Of a stretch of 10,180 bases of DNA, positions 7,801 to 10,180 are shown in pieces. Origin of the DNA: M3007 sp046155725 (GTDB lineage: Bacteria > Bacteroidota > Bacteroidia > Chitinophagales > Saprospiraceae). The stretch covers positions 1 to 10,180 of the forward strand of contig JBJXFT010000204.1 of the NCBI GenBank assembly GCA_046155725.1, given 5' to 3'. The notes beneath the pieces were generated by a model. The model saw only the letters and a list, made by a program, of their open reading frames with translations. It ran no database searches and was not told where the DNA came from. Positions within the stretch are counted from its first letter, which is position 1; each line of letters starts with the position of its first letter. The position numbers were made by a program, and so were the translations under genes.

Positions 7801-10180
7801 GTGGCCGCGCAAAGGTTCGCGTCCGTGACGGTCACAAAGTGGAAATCAGCGTCGAGGCCCGTAGCCGTGGCCGTCGTCGAGCCATTGTCCCAGAGATATT
7901 GGTAAAGCATGGTGCCGCCCGTGACGACGATGCTTGCGCTGCCATCAGAGCCGCCGAAACAGGAGACGGAATCTTGCGCAGGGTCAAAATCGTATGCCAG
8001 CGGCTCGGCCAAAGTCACCGTATCGGAGGCTGCACATCCATTGACATCGGTGGCCGTGACGGCGTAGCAGCCCGCAAAAAGATTGGTCTGAGAAGCCCCG
8101 CCGAGCGTAGGCCCACCAAGGCAATCGCGCCAAGCAAACCCGATGCTCCCCGTGCCGCCCGTGGCTGCGGCCGTGACCGTGCCGGAGTTGTCGCCATTGC
8201 ACAAAACGTTTGTGCCAGAGGCCGATAGCACGATGGCGGGCGGGGCGTTGATGGTAAAATCCACCGTGTCGCGGCAGCCGAGCGCGTCGAGGATAATGAC
8301 CGAATGACTGCCTGCGGCAAGAATATTGATGAAATCGCCATTGGGGAACGGCGTGGGTATGGTGTCCAGAAAGAACAGCACAGGCGCCGTGGCGTTGGAA
8401 ACCGAAAGGATGGCCGAACCCGTCGTGTCGCCCCCACAAAGCACGTCGGTGGTGGAAAAAACACTGCCGAACAGGGTGCAGCCAACAAGCACGCTGCTCG
8501 CGCTCTCCACCACCGGGATGCAAGACATGGGGCTTATGCAGCGCACCGAAATGCTGGCCGTTTGCCCCAGCACCAGCCCCGAAATGATGTGGGAAAGCAA
8601 GCCATTGTTCGGCATCTGCCAAGCCCCGCTGTCCACGCTGACTTCGTAGCCGAGCGCGTCGGGAACGGCATTCCAAGCCCAAGTCATGGAGTTGGTGCCG
8701 AGTTGGAAAACGAGCAAACCCGTGGGCGCTGGGAAGAATGAGGTGATGCCCACGATGGCTGTGTCGGTGTGGACGCAGTGGTGGCTATCGGTCGCTGTCA
8801 GCACATAACTCGTTGTCGTGGTGGGCGTTGCCGTAGGCGTTGGGCAATCGGGGCAGGAGAGCGAAGCGGTGTTTGTCCAATTGTACGCCACCGTATTTTG
8901 GGCGTTGAACCCGATGCTCCACCATTTGACTTTGCCAAATTGGGCGGGGGCAAAACCGTCGGAAACCACGAGGCTCCAGTCGCCATTCATGGGCGCGCCC
9001 GCCAGCGTGTTCCAGTTCCCTTCTGGAATGTAGGTGCCGTTGAAAGGCGCGGGCTGCCCGGCGATGGGAGTAATGGCCGTTGGCGAAAAACAGGTGATTT
9101 TGTAGTTGTCGCCCGAGCCGCCGTTGCCCGTGGAAAGCATGAGTTGCTGGCCGCCGGGCGCGCGGAGAAAGATATTGAGGTCGGAGGCAAAATCCGTTTC
9201 GATGTCCATGCACACCGAAGTGATTTGCTGCACGGGGACGGTCAAAAAGTTGAATCCCAAACTGTTCACACCAATCGGGGAAAGGTATGGCGCGGCGTGT
9301 GGGTGGTTTGCATTGCCCAAACGATGGTCCGGGTATGCTTCAAAACGGACTTCCTGCGTGGGCGGCACGAGAGAAGTTGCGTTGAAAATTATTGGCTCGC
9401 TCGCACAAACGCTCGTGTCGGGGAGCGAGGGGAAATTGGCGGCGCAAACGTAGCAGTCCGGGTGGGTGGGCGGCAGCACGGCGATGCTCGCCAGTGTGTC
9501 CCAAGTACAGCCAAATGCGTCAGTGACGCTGAACGTATAGCCTGCCGTTCCGGCGTTTTGCGGCGAAGCCGAAATGCTGTCGGAGGTTGAAAAATAGATG
9601 GAGGGGTGGTTGCTCCAATTCCAACTCACAAATCCTGTGGTGAAGGTTTCGATGTTGGGGTACAGCGCGTCGTGGAATTTCAAAGACCAATTGAAAATGT
9701 AGCCGTTGTCGGCAGGCCAAAAGTCGGTCACACCAATGGCCCATTCCCCGTTGAGGGGGCAGCCCACGAGGTCGCTGATGGGGTCGAAAGTGCTGTAATC
9801 GCCCGCAGGAATAGTGCCGGAGCCGCCCAGAACGGTGTTTGCGTACACGAGCCAAGTTGGGTTCGGGGCATTCGGCGTCCAGCAATAATCGTAGCCGAGG
9901 CCCGGCACAGGGTTGAAATTGTCGTTGTCGTTGGGTTCTCCGAGGTACACCTGTCCGCCAAAATTGCCAGGGTGATTGTGCAGAACGATGCGCTGCCCAC
10001 TAGGGCAAGTGAGCGTGATTTGGACATCGCGCGCCCAAGAATGTTCGATGTTCACACAAATGCTTTCGAGGTCGTTGGCGCTCGTCAGCACTTGTCCAGG
10101 CGAGAATTCGGTCAAAAAAATGCTCGTCTCGTACAGTTCGCCCGTACCGTCGGGCAAAGCCAGCGAGTCGGAGCGACTGG
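4896..10180 (-). CDS. Giant SprB-repeat surface protein with P-domain-like modules and T9SS type B domain (5' end outside window)
   Basis: The frame is open to the right edge (residues SRSDSLA precede the TTG at 10157), so the N-terminus and signal peptide are missing; at least 1,760 residues are visible. Numbering from 10157: ~16-163 and ~295-418 are two P-domain-like jelly rolls, each with an N-terminal ICVNIEHSWARDVQITL-type strand and a closing G-x-W-x-(I/L)-x-V-x-D...W-S-(L/I)-x-F signature. PKD/Ig-like segments with DAFGCTWDT and DSHHCVHTDT follow each. About 471-560 is an FN3-like module (TWAWNAVPDALGYEVSV). Residues 562-1569 are thirteen SprB-type repeats, ~1570-1655 an Ig-like segment, and ~1656-1753 a T9SS type B (gliding motility-associated, CHU_C) domain: YVPTGFTPNGD, VFKIFDRWGELIYE, GWDGSFRGQPCDPGVYVWLLE. 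It is therefore an exported, probably surface-attached protein with a likely role in adhesion or surface interaction. SprB itself is the mobile adhesin of Flavobacterium gliding; this protein need not be its orthologue. No catalytic domain is seen. Confidence 0.92.
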   Translation of the reverse strand, partial: SRSDSLALPDGTGELYETSIFLTEFSPGQVLTSANDLESICVNIEHSWARDVQITLTCPSGQRIVLHNHPGNFGGQVYLGEPNDNDNFNPVPGLGYDYCWTPNAPNPTWLVYANTVLGGSGTIPAGDYSTFDPISDLVGCPLNGEWAIGVTDFWPADNGYIFNWSLKFHDALYPNIETFTTGFVSWNWSNHPSIYFSTSDSISASPQNAGTAGYTFSVTDAFGCTWDTLASIAVLPPTHPDCYVCAANFPSLPDTSVCASEPIIFNATSLVPPTQEVRFEAYPDHRLGNANHPHAAPYLSPIGVNSLGFNFLTVPVQQITSVCMDIETDFASDLNIFLRAPGGQQLMLSTGNGGSGDNYKITCFSPTAITPIAGQPAPFNGTYIPEGNWNTLAGAPMNGDWSLVVSDGFAPAQFGKVKWWSIGFNAQNTVAYNWTNTASLSCPDCPTPTATPTTTTSYVLTATDSHHCVHTDTAIVGITSFFPAPTGLLVFQLGTNSMTWAWNAVPDALGYEVSVDSGAWQMPNNGLLSHIISGLVLGQTASISVRCISPMSCIPVVESASSVLVGCTLFGSVFSTTDVLCGGDTTGSAILSVSNATAPVLFFLDTIPTPFPNGDFINILAAGSHSVIILDALGCRDTVDFTINAPPAIVLSASGTNVLCNGDNSGTVTAAATGGTGSIGFAWRDCLGGPTLGGASQTNLFAGCYAVTATDVNGCAASDTVTLAEPLAYDFDPAQDSVSCFGGSDGSASIVVTGGTMLYQYLWDNGSTTATATGLDADFHFVTVTDANLCAATTFVQILEPPMFLIDSTQSQFATCFGGNNGTATVFASGGTPAYQYQWDDPAGQMLQKALALSAGTYNVTVTDGNGCTVQTAVTVTSPPELLVNFVNVSGEICAGDCLGQATVNPSGGVGGYQFDWEDNSIPAGVQTATNLCPGAYRVTVEDANGCTEIAQVVIDAAVPIDAHFDGTPPTCSGFQDGSIDSQISGGTSPYQYLWSNGGTAADLQDLPCGQYFLTLTDAVGCVKNYTVTLDCPQAISIASMMPQHVSCFDGTDGSVTVTAQGGTAPLVFLWNDANAQVTATAQNLPAGNYTVTVSDANGCSTTASAGVTEPSLFTVSTTHTNVTCLNGGDGSATAVPMGGVEPYTYSWGAAGTTQTISNLAAGTFFVTVTDANQCTATATATIGQPTLAVIVTATQTRFACWGGTDGEASVSATGGNGVPFNFFWSNGQMGGGASNLSTGIYTVTATDMKGCTGTQFVVIEQLDSIELRVAYAPPTCAGYADGVVGVALLEGGLGMGDSTQYNYQWSLPGAPDSTLVSGFAAGSYSLTVTDFQGCTGILHFGVLEPAAVTLQLAVENVSCFGLSDGAISVASVQNAVGAVGFEWSNNETGNQIDSLALGTYTVTATDAKGCTAVVSVDVQQPEPLALSFQIQPLICAGDSNAVVTPTVTGGTAGYGFQWDNGAATAEIRDLGPGNYALEVTDQNGCTVAGSVVVAQPNALSVSVETIEPECFGGQDGRIRLLVAGGEMPFRYSLNDGPFGGSSVFIALGAGDYVLQVRDAKGCINNASATLGQPLEVLVSVGIDTTLTLGDSLLLSPTVNNAVGITDFEWRSALVDSFTCADLPDCAEVWVKPVYSNTYRVKVTDENGCVGEAEIKVTVEKPRGVYVPTGFTPNGDFENDLLVVHGKSRQVREVLVFKIFDRWGELIYEDQNFSVNDTARGWDGSFRGQPCDPGVYVWLLEAEYLDGYRELLKGDVTLVR
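5451..8474 (-). repeat. Array of thirteen SprB-type protein repeats within the giant gene
   Basis: Thirteen consecutive units average 77-78 residues (about 233 bases), spanning residues 562-1569 of the giant protein. Each has an N-terminal x-C-x-G-x-x-D/N-G segment (for example VSCFGGSDGSA), a central GGT..Y.Y.W.(N/D)G strand pair, and a closing G.Y.V.VTDANGC motif ending in a short (EP/QP) linker. All thirteen contain both the early Cys and the Cys of the DxxGC-type motif. Repeats 2, 5 and 6 carry two further Cys each. The units are divergent at the protein level and no near-identical DNA copies stood out, so recent tandem expansion is not indicated. Confidence 0.9.

Noticed and set aside
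5451..8474. Tandem DNA repeat or CRISPR-like periodicity of about 233 bases
   Set aside because: The periodicity is at protein level (SprB-type units) with divergent DNA; there are no short identical repeats with unique spacers.

Overview
The window looks like a chromosomal segment of a member of the Bacteroidota, most likely a Saprospiria-type or other environmental gliding lineage. The evidence is two proteins with type IX secretion system (T9SS) type A C-terminal tails, one giant SprB-repeat protein with a 'gliding motility-associated' type B C-terminal domain, Bacteroidota-style promoter elements (TAnnTTTG), and no clear Shine-Dalgarno sequences. Taxonomy is inferred from gene content only. 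No RNA genes, IS elements, phage genes or CRISPR arrays were seen, and no stretch over 300 bases lacks a gene.

Layout. (1) 3-1529 (+): C-terminal part of a secreted Asp-box beta-propeller protein, cut by the left edge. (2) 1581-2462 (-): a nitrilase-superfamily amidase of the YafV/omega-amidase type, convergent with the first gene. Two unrelated palindromic elements have entered its reading frame, one in the middle (1928-2011) and one at the 3' end (about 1531-1624). (3) 2463-2641: a 179-base divergent intergenic region with a third large inverted repeat and a promoter for the next gene. (4) 2642-4099 (+): a complete secreted propeller (sialidase-like fold) protein with signal peptide, CDCC motif and T9SS type A tail. 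(5) 4138-4826 (-): a tightly coupled DUF433/DUF5615 gene pair, a putative toxin-antitoxin-like module. (6) 4896-10180 (-): more than half the window is one giant surface protein, cut by the right edge, with two P-domain-like modules, an FN3-like module, thirteen SprB-type repeats and a T9SS type B domain.

Three of the six genes encode T9SS cargo (two type A, one type B), so the window is mainly a set of cell-surface or secreted proteins. No T9SS machinery gene is present. The amidase is probably cytosolic housekeeping, and the DUF433/DUF5615 pair is an accessory module.

The most unusual observation is the 84-base, gapless palindrome inserted in frame just after the catalytic cysteine region of the amidase. 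It adds about 27 residues to an otherwise well conserved family. A second palindromic element supplies the last ~15 residues of the same protein. This resembles the in-frame palindromic elements of Rickettsia (RPEs), but in a Bacteroidota setting.
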